From: Endocalyx cinctus
Taxonomy: Eukaryota; Ascomycota; Sordariomycetes; Amphisphaeriales; Apiosporaceae
DNA length: 64,000 bases
Assembly: GCA_001600455.1 (NCBI GenBank)
Contig: BCKC01000003.1
Location: 3,076,315-3,140,314 of the forward strand
Direction: 5' to 3'
The notes beneath the pieces were generated by a model. The model was not told the origin of the DNA and did not search any database. It worked only from the letters and a program-made list of their open reading frames with translations. The translations under genes were made by a program, and so were the position numbers. Below, one piece after another: positions 34,082 to 46,518 of this stretch; the stretch's first letter is position 1; each line of letters starts with the position of its first letter.

Positions 34082-36836
34082 TCACGTCTCAGCCAGCACC
34101 TCGCCCCGTACGTTGACCAGCGTGACCCCCATCAAGCCACCCCTCACCTCCGCCACATCCACCACCCCCTCCCCATCCCAACCGAAATCCACCTCCCCTC
34201 CTCCCCGGATCCTCAAACCTTTTACGCTCCCGCCGCCCCACCTCGACGGTATAGCGGGACCCAAAACCACCGTCCTACTATTACCCTCCCCCTCCCCCGC
34301 CGCCGCCAACGGCAAGTCGACGACCAGCATGCTCAAGACCGCGCCCGCGAACCCGAAGTTCGCGTCGATCTGAAACGGCTGCTCGACCCCCGTATACATG
34401 CTAAGACCGTTCGCGACGAAATTCTGCTCGATCGCGTACCGGAGCTCGTAATACGCGTTGGCCGAATCGTTCAGACGCGCCCAGCACGCCGCCCGCCAGA
34501 CCTTCTCCCACCCGGCGTTGGCGTCGTCTCCGTTGCCGGCCCCGCGCGAAATCAAGGTTTTCCGGACGGCGGATTGGACGGCCGCGCCGCTCGTCGCATT
34601 CGTCGAGTTCGCGCCCCCGCCCCGATAACCTCCCGAGAAAGAAGAAAGCGACCAGCCCGGAAACCACCCGGTCAAGTGCGACAGGTGCCTGTGGGTGTTC
34701 TCCCCGTCGAGCCCGTACGAGTCCGGGATCTTCCACTCCCCGACGCCGCCCCAATCCGTCGTCCGAAAACCTTTGTCCAGCGTTTCGAGCGCGGCGGCGA
34801 CGGCGTCGACGAACTCGTCGTCCGCGCCGTCCAGCGCCGCGGACGCGGAAAGGACCGCTTCGAAGACGTGGTGGATCTCCTGCTGGTAGTGCGCGCACCC
34901 GAAGGTGGTCTCGCCGTGCTCGGGGCTGTTGCAAGGGTTGACCACGAGCGTCCCGTCGTTGGAAAATTCGTCGGCCTGCAGCTGGGAGAGCCAGAATTCC
35001 GCGACGCCCTGGAGGAGGGGATACCCTTGGGTCTGGAGCCAGGTCGTATTTCGGGTGTAGTCAAAATTGTTCCAGACGTGCTGCATCATCCAGGCAGCTG
35101 CGGCTGGGTCTTTAGAGTATACATATATTAGCTGGTGTTAGAGACAGTATTTTTTTTACCCCTTTTTTGGGGAGATCTTCCAACTTACAGTCTGCCCAAG
35201 CCACCCCATCCTTCATAGCCGTATGCCCAAAGATATTCATCTCGTTATGGACGACCCAGCCGGCGGTCGCGTTATAAAGTAACCTAGCCGTCTCGGTACC
35301 CCTAGGAACCCAGTTGAGTTCCATGTAATTCCACAAAGCCTCCGAGGTCCGAGAGAGCCCCGTCTGGTCCGCAGCCCAGTAGTTCATCTGCAGGTTAATG
35401 TTGGCGTGGTAATCGGAGCTCCAGGCCGCGCTTAATCCCTCGGCCCACCGTCCTTGCAGATTTGCCGGCAGAGAATTTTCCCGCGACGAGCTGATGAGCA
35501 GATGGCGCGAATAGTCGAACAAAAGGCCCTCTAGGTAAGGATCCCCCAGCCCGTCAGATGAATACTGCGAGATCAAGACCGACGTCTCTTCGTCCGCGGA
35601 TTGGCTGGCGTCGGGGAGAGTGAGCTCGAAAGCTCCTTGGAGAGACGCGTAGTCGCTGATGTGATCGCCGAGGAGTAGTTCGTGCGATTTTGCGGCCGCA
35701 CTGGATGTTATTGACTCAATCTCCGGTCCTGGATCTTCGCCTTGGAAAGAATAATTGTTCTCCGCATTTCCTTTGGACTGGTCAAAGTTCGTACCTGCAC
35801 CGACGACAATTACGACGCTGTAAAGGTCTTCCTGTGGCGCGATAGTCAAGGTGCCATCGTCTGAACAAGTTGTCAATAAGGACGCCTGGTTGTCAATCTT
35901 GGCTATGGCATCATATTTCATTCCTTGGGGAGGACCGGCTTGAGTTAAACCTGTAAGCCTGGTAAAGTCGCTTCCACAAGTGATATTGAGGATATCTGCA
36001 GAAACAAGTCCGTTCTCGAGCCATACGGTTATTTGCGGTAAAATCTCGTTGCTTGAAATGTTGTAGACGCAAACCTGATCCGGGTAGGAACAGAATACGG
36101 TGTTTGTAAATGTAGCACCGCCGATCTTATTGAATGTGACATTATGGATGCCCGTAGTTAAGTCCAGCGTTCTTTCGTAGCCGTCATACTCACCAATGCC
36201 GTCTAATGATACACTCAAATTACCCAGTACGCGATACGAGCCGTAATTGTCTCCAGTCCCAAGTAGCTCCGTCACATCTGCGAAACCATTTAGAGATCAT
36301 GGCCATTAGAGGATCTAATTTGTATGTATATTCATGGGAAAAGTCAAACTTACCACCGGTACCGTTTTCAAAGATGGTACTTCGAATTCCAGGCAAAGCA
36401 GAATACTTCTCGACCGTTGGGTTTCCCCCGGTATAATTCTATACCAGCGTTAGAATAATGATATTCTTCACCGAAATCCCTATGTATTTTTTAAAACTTG
36501 CCTCTGCTTCAAAGGGGCCTCCTGACCATAGAGAGTCAACGTTTAATACGATTTTCTCCGCCCCCGGGGGACCAAACGGAATAGCTAAGAAGGCACACGG
36601 TTAGTTGACAAGGAGTAAGCATCAAATATGGAAGTCCCTTTTAGGGGTTAAAAAATCGTACCCCCGAGCTTTCCATTGCCAACGGGATATCCGGTTTTGA
36701 GGATATACTCTGCGCTTTCGGGCGGACCGAATGTTGCCGGGCTGGAAGACCATAGATACCTGGCTTGGACGCGAGTTGTATATATTGCTAGGAGCAATAT
36801 GCTGATCAGCATGCGGTAATAATAAGAATTCGTCAT
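34082..36836 (-). CDS. secreted GH95 alpha-L-fucosidase
   Basis: Exons (transcript order) are 36836-36662, 36584-36502, 36438-36354, 36277-35189 and 35109-34082, giving 819 aa, the normal size for GH95. A signal peptide covers residues 1-25 ([17 protein letters not shown]). The family start follows: [20 protein letters not shown], then PVGNGKLGG and [11 protein letters not shown] joined to NYTGGNP. The (alpha/alpha)6 catalytic part has [11 protein letters not shown] near 405 (Asn residues that position the water), NPCNSPEHG near 535 (general acid Glu) and IDANFGFAG near 723 (Asp). All the key residues are present, so the enzyme should be active on alpha-1,2-fucosyl groups, for example plant xyloglucan or other glycans outside the cell. 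Exon 2 ends in GCAAGT, so intron 2 (36439-36501) is a GC-AG intron. No in-frame GT donor is available there. The other introns are GT-AG. Confidence 0.93.
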
Positions 36837-38359
36837 CCTTGCATCGCACGATGAAGCATTAACGATATGGGAAAGAAGAGAGACGTTCTCCCTGATGAGA
36901 CTGCTTCGTACCAATGAGAACAAAAAAAAAAAAAAAAAAAACGGCTGCTTCCGAATGTAGGAGCACTTTATACCTAGTATACTACTTAACGTATGCGTGG
37001 TCGTATCTGATCCTGACCATATAGGCTTAACTTGCAATGAGACCCCGGACCGGTACATAGCCCGCGATCCCGGGCCGGTTCACCTTTGACCGAATTTTCC
37101 ACCTCACAGAAGTGATCGCAACCCTTACCAAAGTCGCTTGTAAAACTCCACTCTCCAAGAGTCCGGGGCATTCTGGGGATTCTGGGCATTTGTCATGTTA
37201 AATAATAAATCAGATACAACCTTCCCCGCATGGCCGTTAGATAGTCATAGAAACCTGCCAGCTATGTAAGCTACGTGAGTATTTGGTAGACGTTCATTAT
37301 TGTAGTCCTTAGAAAACGATAAGTATTTATTGGTGTAACTGTGCTATATTAGCAAAATATGGCCATGCAATTAGTAACATAAGCAACGAAATATATGAAG
37401 TTGATGGATACTTGAGGCAGGATATGCAAAAATCCAATACGAGTCCTATTCCAAAAAATTCTAACGCATGTTTGACTTAGAAGACTTAAGTGAATTTATT
37501 TTTCAGGGTCTATCTGATTTGAACTGAATCATCAAGCCGGGCCTGGCTGAGTTCGGGTATATGCAAACATGAACTAACAGAAGTGAAGAGAACGAAAATA
37601 AAATCGAACATTAAATAAAAAAAAGTGGAGGGTTTCGTCGGATGCGAGAATTAGTTTGTTGCTTGTTCAAAATAAGAAAAAAAAAGGGGGGGGGAAGAAA
37701 GCGGAAAAAAAGTATATCAATGCCAGGCCTTCGTCATGTTGTTCAACTTTGAATTTTTTTTCCTCATCTCCGACCGATCCTGAGCCCACCGTAAGAAAAT
37801 AATAAAGACAAAGAAAAACAGCCCACCCTAACACTCCGTATCGTGTAGTAATGCTGGCCCCGTCACTGTTGTGTTTGCAGTGAGATGAAACGCGTGTTAA
37901 AAAAAAAAAAAATATAAAAATCAAGAAAACCGAACAGCCAAATTTTCATTTCGTCTCATCGCCTTTGAACGCCACTCTGCAAAAGAACCTTGGTTCGTCG
38001 TATTCGTATCCAGTCGTGGAGGGGTAAGCCTTTTCTGAATGAATCTAGCTGGGTTTGGCAGCGAGATATTGTTTAATGAAATTGTGTCGTATATGACAAT
38101 ATTAAGATGTATCAACCTGATCGTTTAGTGCTTTTTCCAAGTCACCATCCGGAACCCAAAAAGCCCATTGGTCCCTGAATTAAGGTCGCCATGCTACCAT
38201 ATGGGAACCGTGTACCAAGATGCGTAGCTTGCATATTGGAGTGATAATATTTAGCAGAAGCATAGGTGTGGTGTAGGGAGAAGGAGAAAACAGCGCGGTT
38301 TGATGGCAATTCGCCAAAAGTTCATGCCGGGCGGTGTGGGTAAAGTCGACGAAAAATCG
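36837..38359. other. intergenic, no gene seen
   Basis: Its left part is the promoter region of the fucosidase gene. It contains an A run near 36921-36939, purine-rich DNA near 37670-37710, and a CACTCCGTAT motif near 37832. I see no supported coding frame. Confidence 0.5.
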
Positions 38360-39936
38360 TTATTGTGCCCCCTTTACATCTCGTTTCACATTCAAAGCCC
38401 AACGTAGCTGGCCAAGAACGGCTTTAGTTTCCTCGATAGTCCTCCGTTGTTCTTCTTCCCGTTGACGGGCGGCTTCCTTGATATCTTTGAGAGCTTCTTC
38501 CTGTTCCCGCTTATAGGCCTCGAAATGTTTACTTATTTCTTCCTTCTGCCTCTTGAGATCGTGTATATTGCTGTCCTGCTGGTCGCACAAGTCTCGTAGT
38601 ACGTTGATCTTTTCATCGTCTAGCAGACGCTCGGCAACAAGTGACTTAATTTTCTTATGGAGATGATCTGCCACTTTCTCAACATCTTCACCCTGAGTTT
38701 TCCAGTGGGATGCGATGGCATTGTAGCGACCTTCAAACAGGGCCACCTGGTGATGTGCCTCTTCGACTTGGACCTTAGTGTCGCGCCTGCTTTTTTCGAC
38801 TTCATTCCGCCAATTCCTCTCTTGCTCCTGGGCGTCCGCCGTCCGCTTTTTCTCCAATTCAAGTACCGATTGGAACTGGCTGACCTGTCGCTCTTTACGC
38901 GAGAGAAGAGTCTGGGTGAGCTCGAGATTCTTCAAGTCTCGCTCTCGGTTAAGTCTTTCGGTCTGGAATTTGTCTTCGATTAGTTTAACAGCCTGTCTTA
39001 GCTCCTCGGCTTTCAGCTGTTCCAAATTAAGCTCTCGCTTCAGCGCCTCGTTGTCGGCTACCAATTTGTTCAAGACCCGACTGGTCTTTCCGAGACCTGC
39101 TTTGTTCGCATTTGCATCCAGCTGCGGTGATAATGACCCATTCTCTTGGTTTGGCGGCGTTTCGTTGTGGTACGAGGAAAGAGTGATGCCGGGGGCATTT
39201 TCCTTGCCGCGCGGCGTTGCGTCGCTCGAGGACATCTGTGAAGAGAAACTTCCGGACCTCTTCAACGTGGAGGTTAAATCCGGCGACTGTAATTTTGAGT
39301 TTGCGCTTGTTCCGGTTTGTATATGTGGAGTTTGAGACACGTAAGACGACCCGCTGACATTACTGTTAACAGAACTCGAAAAGCCGCTGTTACGAGCAGA
39401 AGGAGGATTCGAGGATGATGCTTCCGAACGACTCTCGAAGCTGGCCACCGTTCGAATAGTCATAGGCATCTGATCGCGATTACTGGGGGAAAATCTTGTT
39501 GAATTTGAATATTGATTATGTTTCTGAGGAGTGTGGTTGTTATTTAGCATAGCCTTTGCGCCCTGTGTACCTGGCGAGTGTTTTGTCTTCGAATTTGCAT
39601 CTGACGCAGCGTACAAATAGGCCGGTTCTAATTAGAATCAATTGTTAACACTAGCTTTCACTATAGTTTATGCCGGAACAGTGTAGTCCCTCAGCTTTGT
39701 TTGGTGAATAAGGTAGAACAATAGGACAAAGCTTTCATTTTTATAGCTACCCTTAAGAGTTTTGTCTCAAAAAAGTAAATGCCAAAAAAATACAGTTCCA
39801 GCTCCCTTTACTTCAAATAGAATGGGCAGAGAGTGTTCAAGAAAGGGGGAGACTTACCGTTACCGATGTCCTCATGTGTAGCAACAGAAGATGTGCGATG
39901 AGGAATAGGTGGAGGTTTCTGTAAACGACTGCGCAT
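38360..39936 (-). CDS. She3-like coiled-coil protein
   Basis: Exon 1 is 39936-39858, the intron 39857-39628 (230 nt), and exon 2 is 39627-38360, giving 448 aa. The join (HEDIGN to EPAYLYAASDAN) keeps frame. Residues 1-180 are low-complexity and rich in Ser and Asn. From about 195 to 445 there is a long heptad-rich coiled coil (RVLNKLVADNEALKRELNL, ELRQAVKLIEDKFQTERLN, RLLDDEKINVLRDLCDQQ). Filamentous fungal proteins of this form are annotated as SWI5-dependent HO expression protein 3 (She3). In yeast, She3 links mRNA-She2 cargo to the type V myosin Myo4. Similarity in coiled coils is weak evidence, so an mRNA-transport role is inferred from the family name only. Confidence 0.78.
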
Positions 39937-40219
39937 TTCTCATGACCCTAAAAAGTAAAAATCCAAAAGGTTCTTTGTTCCGCTCTGTTGCTTTTTCCTT
40001 TGAAAAACTAAGTGCTGTGATTGTGTAATCGACCAAAACGACTAAGCGGGCGGGTCTGCAATGCAAGTAGGTTTGGGACACGGATCGTGAGAGTTTGTCT
40101 CTGATATACAATTTATCTTGATCATATGGTATCTATCCAGTGTCTTGATCTAGTGTTCGTTTTGTTTTGTTTTATTTTGTTTCGTTCAAGTATAGACTTT
40201 GTCAAATTTCGGCGAGTTT

Positions 40220-40251
<32 letters not shown>

Positions 40252-42171
40252 TAAACGGTTGGCGGCAGCACGGCCTATGTCATTAAACGGCGGATAGAGG
40301 TCACACAAGGAGCGAGTAGGTGGTGGAAGGGTCAAACGCAAAGATTAGAGATGGCGAAGCACGAAGGTACAAGGGAAAAAAAAAGAACCTGTAAAGGAAA
40401 GGTTTAAGAGATCTTTTTTAGTGTATTGGTAAATATGATAAATAGAGTTTTCTATACGACAATAGTTAAGTCATTTAGAGGGGATGTATGATAAGATGAC
40501 TTTGACGCCAAAAAAAGAATGAAAATAAAAATAAAAAATAAAAGATGGCAAATAGGTATAGGATATTCCCATGTTATGATATTACATGGTATATTAGAAG
40601 CTTGGCTAACAATTGGGTAGTAAAGACATGGAAGAGGATATTATTTGTTGACTCGTCCCATTGACACGACCTCGTCAGGGTACACACCATAAACGTGCTT
40701 TGTTGTACTTGTAATATTCCGGTAGTGTAGAGTATATTAAGTAGGTTAGATACTCCGTATTACTGGCAGGTTTGGTAATGTAGCATCGATATCCGCGCCC
40801 CCTGCAGTACCGTCTTTGTTACAAGATGTTTCTTTGGTGTCAACAACAAAAACAAAGGGAAAAAAAAAAAAGAAAAACACCCAGAGCTCTAGTAAGAATA
40901 GAGTACATATATTATACGTACACGTAAACAGTAGTAGTATACTTCGCACACGCTACCGCTATATTAGATGAACTGACGTTGAGAAGGGGAAAAAAAAAAA
41001 CAAAAAAAAAGAAATAAGAAAAGTTGACGAAAAAGAAATCAGGGGTTTGAGTTATCTGCAGGGGTTTACTCGGCCGCTAAACCATTAAATGTGTAAGTGC
41101 ATTAATTGGATCATATTAAAGTCAATGAACCGCTAAACTAATAAACAGCCACTCCTCTAACCCAGTAACCCAGCAACAAACCCCCTCCCCACAGCGTCTA
41201 TCGATACCATTTTACTGTAGCAGTCTGGCAGTGTACTACGTGTAGACCCCGGAGGAACCAACCAAACATCTGAGATGAATATCCGACGAGATGAGATTGT
41301 CTCAGATATCGATTCATTCTCAACCTTTACGTGTATGATCGTTCAGATCTATCTCTTTAATAGTGTAAAGAAATCTTCCCGCTTTCTTCGGATATTTATC
41401 AGAATTTTCAGACGATACAACGAGTTACGGAGTAGATACTCCAAACGTAACGTATATTTATATTCCTTGAGGGTCTTCGTTATATGATGACGCTGTTATT
41501 AAATGTCAAATTATCTGATTGTCTGAGCCTGGCCGTCTGGCAGCCAAATCATCTCGAAATCATCTCGGATTTTCAGTTTGCTAACTAAGACAGACCAACT
41601 CCCGCCACGTGCATGCATAATCATACTTAAGATGATATAAGATCCATGGATATTAGTGGTATTCATGCCCTTTTTTTTTTTTTTTGCAACAGATATTACG
41701 CAAGGAGATTTTATGCTAAATGCCTATCAAGCCAAAAGATATATATATAAGCGAATAATTACTGCTACTGTTAGGAACACCCGTTTGCCTGCATCGTCAT
41801 CATCTCCCAAATTTGCTCGTGTCAAGAAGCAACCCGGGTAGATAGAGGGTCGTCCGTTGTCATTGGCAAGCAAAAGTATTGATACATTCAATTGTCATTA
41901 TTAGTGGCCTACATACAAGGCTATAGTACACATTCATTCCTCAATAATGATAAAGGTCACTCGCCATTTGACCTTTGTTCTTATGCCAGACGCCCCTCCC
42001 AATCTTTTTTTTTGTTGGCCCCTTAATTCCATGTCGCCGGATTTGTCTGCTCTTGTCTGCAGACTGGGGGAAAGGGTACATAAAAATACACTTGCATCAT
42101 TTCTCGTTGTAATGAATATGCAGCTCATAAAAGGGCGCATCGCGAACGAAGGAAAGAAAGAAAAGGGGGTA
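39937..42171. other. intergenic, 2.2 kb without a gene
   Basis: It includes the promoter of the She3-like gene, a T13-G20 homopolymer junction (40217-40249), an ATACTCCGTAT motif (40750-40760), an inverted pair of ACGGAGTA/TACTCC motifs (about 41426-41443), and many A tracts. I found no supported coding frame on either strand. Confidence 0.55.
40217..40249 (+). repeat. T13-G20 homopolymer junction
   Basis: Thirteen T are followed directly by twenty G, then TTTAAAC. The G run could form a quadruplex. The count may be inexact. Confidence 0.8.
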
Positions 42172-44742
42172 TCATATAGCCATCGCTGTTCCGTTGCCGC
42201 CAACCAATGTACCGTCCCCACCATCTCGCTGTGCTGATTCTAAAAACCCGGGACGCCATTTCTTCAAGTATTTCTCCGCCATTGGTCGCGAATCCTCATA
42301 TTCCGTCCAGATACCTTCCACCGTATCCAGAGCTAGGTCCCTAATCGGAGGACGAAACATTACCAAATAATACAAGCTCGTAAGAGCAAGGTTCACTAAG
42401 CTCGGGTCTCGACAAAGTGTCTTTATCCGGGAAAGAATTGCAGTGTTAAGTTCCGGTAGTTCGCTTAGGTATCGCATCAAAATTTTGTCCTGAGCATGCA
42501 GATACGGAAAGAAACCTTCTAGAAGCCGTAAAGCCCATTTTTCATAGTTAACCGGGAAATCGCGTGGCGTAGCCATTGTACTGGCAGCTCGCTGTTGCAC
42601 TTTATCGTTGTACCATTCCTCACTAAGCCATTGTATAGCTGCATCGATATGCCTGCGGAAATCTTCGAGAACGTAGCCGTACAGCAATTCGCGTACAGAG
42701 TCGTTGAGGGCTGTAGCAGGTAAAGTCAACTCACTTCCCTCGCCTTTGACCGAGATATCGTCAAGGCCCGCGTTTGCACGGGTGGCCAAACGAGTAAGTA
42801 CGGTAATCCATAAATCCCGATCGTAAGAGCTGGCAGCCAGTCTATTGATTCCAGCCTTGGACTTCCTGACAGAAGGATCTTCTAGTGTTCTCATGTTACC
42901 GAAAACACGAGCCACAGACCCCGCACCGACTTTCACGGCTTGGTCTGGGTTCAAAGTAGGTGGCGGGGGAAGTCGGAAAGTTGGAAGAGTGAGCCCATCT
43001 AGTGCTGGTTTTTGCAATTCACGTCGCTCATCCGCTGGTGACGAGTCGAGCTTGTTCAAAAGCTGTTCAGTATCCTCGGTTGCGTAGTAATCAGGTTCGT
43101 AGTCGTCGTCGTCATCTTCTATTCCGAGTGGTGCTGTTTCTGGGTTGATAGGTTCCTGTGAAGCTTCGTGCAAAGCACCCAACCGATCCCTGACTCCCTA
43201 TCACTGACGTAAGTATATTGTACACATCAAACAGAATACCTTGCAACTTACTTTTATAGCCATATCTAGGATCTGAGCATCCATCTGGGCAATAGTTCGA
43301 ACGCTAATTTTTGCAGCAAGCGCCGCAGGAACAAAATCACCTACATTGAAGGTTTTCAGTCCCTGGTTTTTAGTTAAAGTAAACACTTCTGCCAGGGTGT
43401 GAGGGCCTGGTCCTAGTGGGCTAATGTCAATTTGGAGCTGAGACGAGGCCCCTACGCGTTGACGCTTTGCCTCCAAAGCAGTCTGTTCAGCCAATGCCCG
43501 TTTTCTGCTCGTTTCGTCAAATGCCTCGGCTCGGGATCGTATCAGTCGCTCAACGTATTGCTGAATCCGACCAACTTGAGGATTATGAGGGTCACTAATA
43601 CGTTGTTAGTCATCGTCTAAAAATGCCGATGGATTTCACGACTTACCGCCTGGACAAGTGTATGAGTAGCATTCTTGTTGTCTTTTCCATCGATTTGACA
43701 ATAACTTTTGTCTTTGGAGACATTGGTCCACTCGCTAATTTTAGCGGGTTGAAGCTGAGGATGCTATTGAGGATACGATTCGAAGTGGCAGGTCTTGCTC
43801 GGACGAGTATGGACAAGGTGTTTAGGGTAGAGTCGATAATTAAAGGATCACTATTAAAGTGATATGTTAGTATTAACTGACTGTGCGAAATACTTCGAGA
43901 GCAGTTATCTTACCTGCTATGTTCTTGCAAAGCACCGAGCATCCTATCAAGTAGGCCAATTGCCTCAGCCTCTAAGCTCGGCGGCTCAAGAACGGGATGG
44001 TTCGGTGGTATCATGAGCAGAGAGATATCGAGGGGGTCACCACGCTGTGTCAGAGTTAGCATAATTCCAAAAGAGACGGATATCCCGAGGTCTTGTACCC
44101 TTGGCTCCGGGTTAATACTTGGTGTTTGAGCAAGCACTACCCTCTGGGCGAATTTGATGCAACATATTCGAATCGTGTGCGGAGCGTTCTCCCAAATGCG
44201 GAAAATACGTGTCTTGATGGCTGTGATTCGTTGCCAGGTCGTCGCATCGTACGAGTTGTTAATTCTAAAAATACCAACGTCAGCGTTAGGGACACAATTC
44301 CGTCGAGGCATATGAGAAAGGCTATGAAAGGAGGCAATCACGCATGATTACGATCGGAGGTCGCAGGTCTATGGATGTCTACAATACGGTAAGGGGAAAT
44401 GACCTACATCCATCGCACAGCAAGAGGGTATATACTAGCAGCTGCCTGTATAGCACTTCTCAACACTAGAACATCTTGGTTGACATCCTCTACTAGAAGT
44501 TTCAAGGTCTCTAATACTAAGAGACATAGTGTTTCCTTTTGGCCAAGGGGGAGTGCCGGAGTCGCAAAAGCTTCGGCTAAGAAGTCGGCGCCCCATCGTC
44601 GAAATTCCACTTGAGAGGAGGGACCTATTATCGGTAATGTTGCCTGGATAACCTGGGGATAATAGGATACATCGCCTAGGACTAGTTTTCTTGCGCCTTC
44701 AAGTTGGCGGATCTGGTCTGGTACGGAGAGTTGTTGTGCCAT
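42172..44742 (-). CDS. PTA1: PTA1 / symplekin, mRNA 3'-end processing scaffold
   Basis: Exons (transcript order) are 44742-44408, 44264-43914, 43850-43647, 43594-43252 and 43197-42172, giving 752 aa (yeast Pta1 is 785). Introns are 143, 63, 52 and 54 nt. Symplekin/Pta1 is the HEAT-repeat scaffold of the cleavage and polyadenylation factor. The N-terminal symplekin domain (about residues 60-330) is clear: FRRWGADFLAEAFATPALPL, then SIYPLAVRW joined to IINNSYDATTW, IWENAPHTIRICCIKFAQRV, ARPATSNRILNSILSFNPLK, and MEKTTRMLLIHLSRRDPHNP. The last exon supplies the C-terminal region (EGFFPYLHAQDKILMRYLSE and YYLVMFRPPIRDLALDTV). The joined frame keeps family sequence across all four splices. The gene is expected to be essential and constitutive. 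Confidence 0.93.
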
Positions 44743-46043
44743 TCTGAAGTTGGTCTTAAGATGGACTCAGGCGAGGCAGACCTGAGACCCAAATGATTTA
44801 AGGACAACCGACTACAAGGATGGAGATGATAAATTGACCCTATCAAAGCGAGGAAATGCAGTACTTATACAATTGCCGGAAATGAATTAGAAGGAAATAT
44901 AGTTAGCGAATTGCGACGTCGGGTTATTCTGTTGTCGCATTGAATTCGAATGGTTTTGGCGTTGGAAGTTTAAAAGTGGGAATCGAAGTATCGTCGCGTG
45001 AAGTTGGAAAGCGTGTGCCGGCTTTTTCTTTCGTAAACTAGTGATGTCAATTGAGGATTGATTAACGTCGGCATTAAATAAATCAAAGAAGCTCATTGGA
45101 ACGGAGTAGAAAAAATGGTGAATATAAATTGATCAAAGTTAATAATCAAACCATATCTACCTGACTGTAAATCAATTATGACTTACCTATTATTGTTCAT
45201 CAAATCTGAATCATCAACGAAATAAATAAGAATGAAGAAAATGCCAAGATTGTTGTTTGAAAGAGCTTCAATTCATCTTCCATATTCTGGTTAAGTTTAT
45301 ACCTACCTACGTAAGTACTCTCCAGGGCTGTACTATTTACTTTGTCCGTACGGAGTAGGTATTACTACTACTACTACAGTATTACGTACAGTACCTATAC
45401 GGACTTGAACCTCACTGCCTCAGTGCTGCCGTTTTTAGTCTGAGCGTACATAACTGACATACACCACCGTAAATTAGCCGTATCAAATCAAATGGAAAGT
45501 AACGGTTTTAATTGAAAAAGGAAGTCAACCGTCAAAGAAGTTATACTGGAACTTAGTAGCCGTAATACTGTAGTACCCCAACCCCTGGCAAGAGAAGCAT
45601 CCATATAAATACTCCATAGATACTTCTGGAGAATGTGCCCGAGACAGCACATTTGCTACCTATAACTCCTAACAACAGGGTGATGGCTTAGTATATGATC
45701 AAACAAGCTCCGTGGAAAACATCATAGTGTATTTAAATATTACGGGGTACATACAGCTCCTTAATGATGATAGGATGAACTGCCTAAGCAGCTAGGTAGC
45801 CTAGGTAGCTAGGCCTGAGCATAAGGAGTAGAAGCACTAAATCTGATCAGTGGTTCAAAGCTGGCTTGGCTGGGTCTACATTATGTAATTTCGATCAGCT
45901 CCTGGAAGGGATGCCAACTGCGCAGCAGCTGTTAACAACTTTCAAATACACGTATTTGCGATCAGACCATTAAACTTTCATCATCAGTAGATAAACCGAC
46001 GGAGATCGAAACTATATATTGTTTTCGAACCAACACACTCAAG
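44743..46043. other. divergent promoter region PTA1/COA3
   Basis: It carries both promoters. A leftward 69-codon frame at 44887-45096 (MSFFDLFNADVNQSSIDITS) has no recognisable similarity and may be chance or an upstream ORF. A TACGGAGTA motif lies at about 45348-45357 and TAGGTAGC-type runs near 45790. Confidence 0.5.
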
Positions 46044-46518
46044 ATGCCTTCGCCGTAGGCTTCCCAATTCCTCCCTCTCTCTCCTCCCTCTCTCTCTTTA
46101 TGCAGTACTTGAAAAACTGAGTAGACACGGCTAACCTCATACCGCGCAGCTTCGGAAATTCTTCCTACTACAAGGGCTCCAGTCAGTCGCCAGCCCTCAT
46201 CCGTGCTCGACGGCCGTATCTTTTCAAGAATGCCTTAGTGGGCACCGTGGCCGCTTCTGTCGCCATTGGAGTCTGTAAGACTTCCCGTTTTCTTCTTCGA
46301 TATACATAAAGATTTTTTTTCTTCTTTTTTTTTTTCTTAAGAATATATTTCATCGGGGTTTAACCAATCAAACCTATCGTCTGAGCTACTGACAGGAACT
46401 TTTCTTGTTTTTAGATATCTACACAATTAAAGCCATCGGCCAGGATGAATTCGAAGATGTCAAAGTCCCTGACGCCCCGGTCTCTCCTGCGCCCGCATCT
46501 AAAAGTACCAAGTCATGA
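46044..46518 (+). CDS. COA3: COA3, cytochrome c oxidase assembly factor
   Basis: Exons are 46044-46054 (11 nt), 46150-46274 and 46415-46518, giving 79 aa. Coa3 is a single-pass inner mitochondrial membrane protein that works with Cox14 to regulate Cox1 synthesis and assembly of complex IV. The features are a basic block SPALIRARRPYLFKNALVG, the membrane helix TVAASVAIGVYIYTIKAI across the second junction, and the conserved acidic GQDEFEDVKVPDAP after it. The first exon codes only MPS plus two bases, so simple ORF calling misses the gene. Introns are 95 and 140 nt with CT-rich tracts. Splice phases all agree. Confidence 0.92.

Noticed and set aside
34401..35131. Long alternative frames overlapping the GH95 fucosidase last exon.
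   Set aside because: They arise from GC-rich codon bias. The GH95 frame alone carries conserved catalytic motifs.
42412..43100. Plus-strand frames over the PTA1 exons.
   Set aside because: They are shadows of the PTA1 coding frame without their own motifs.
44887..45096. A 69-codon leftward frame upstream of PTA1 as a gene.
   Set aside because: It has no recognisable similarity, ordinary AT-rich composition and a position in a divergent promoter. An upstream ORF is possible but not supported.
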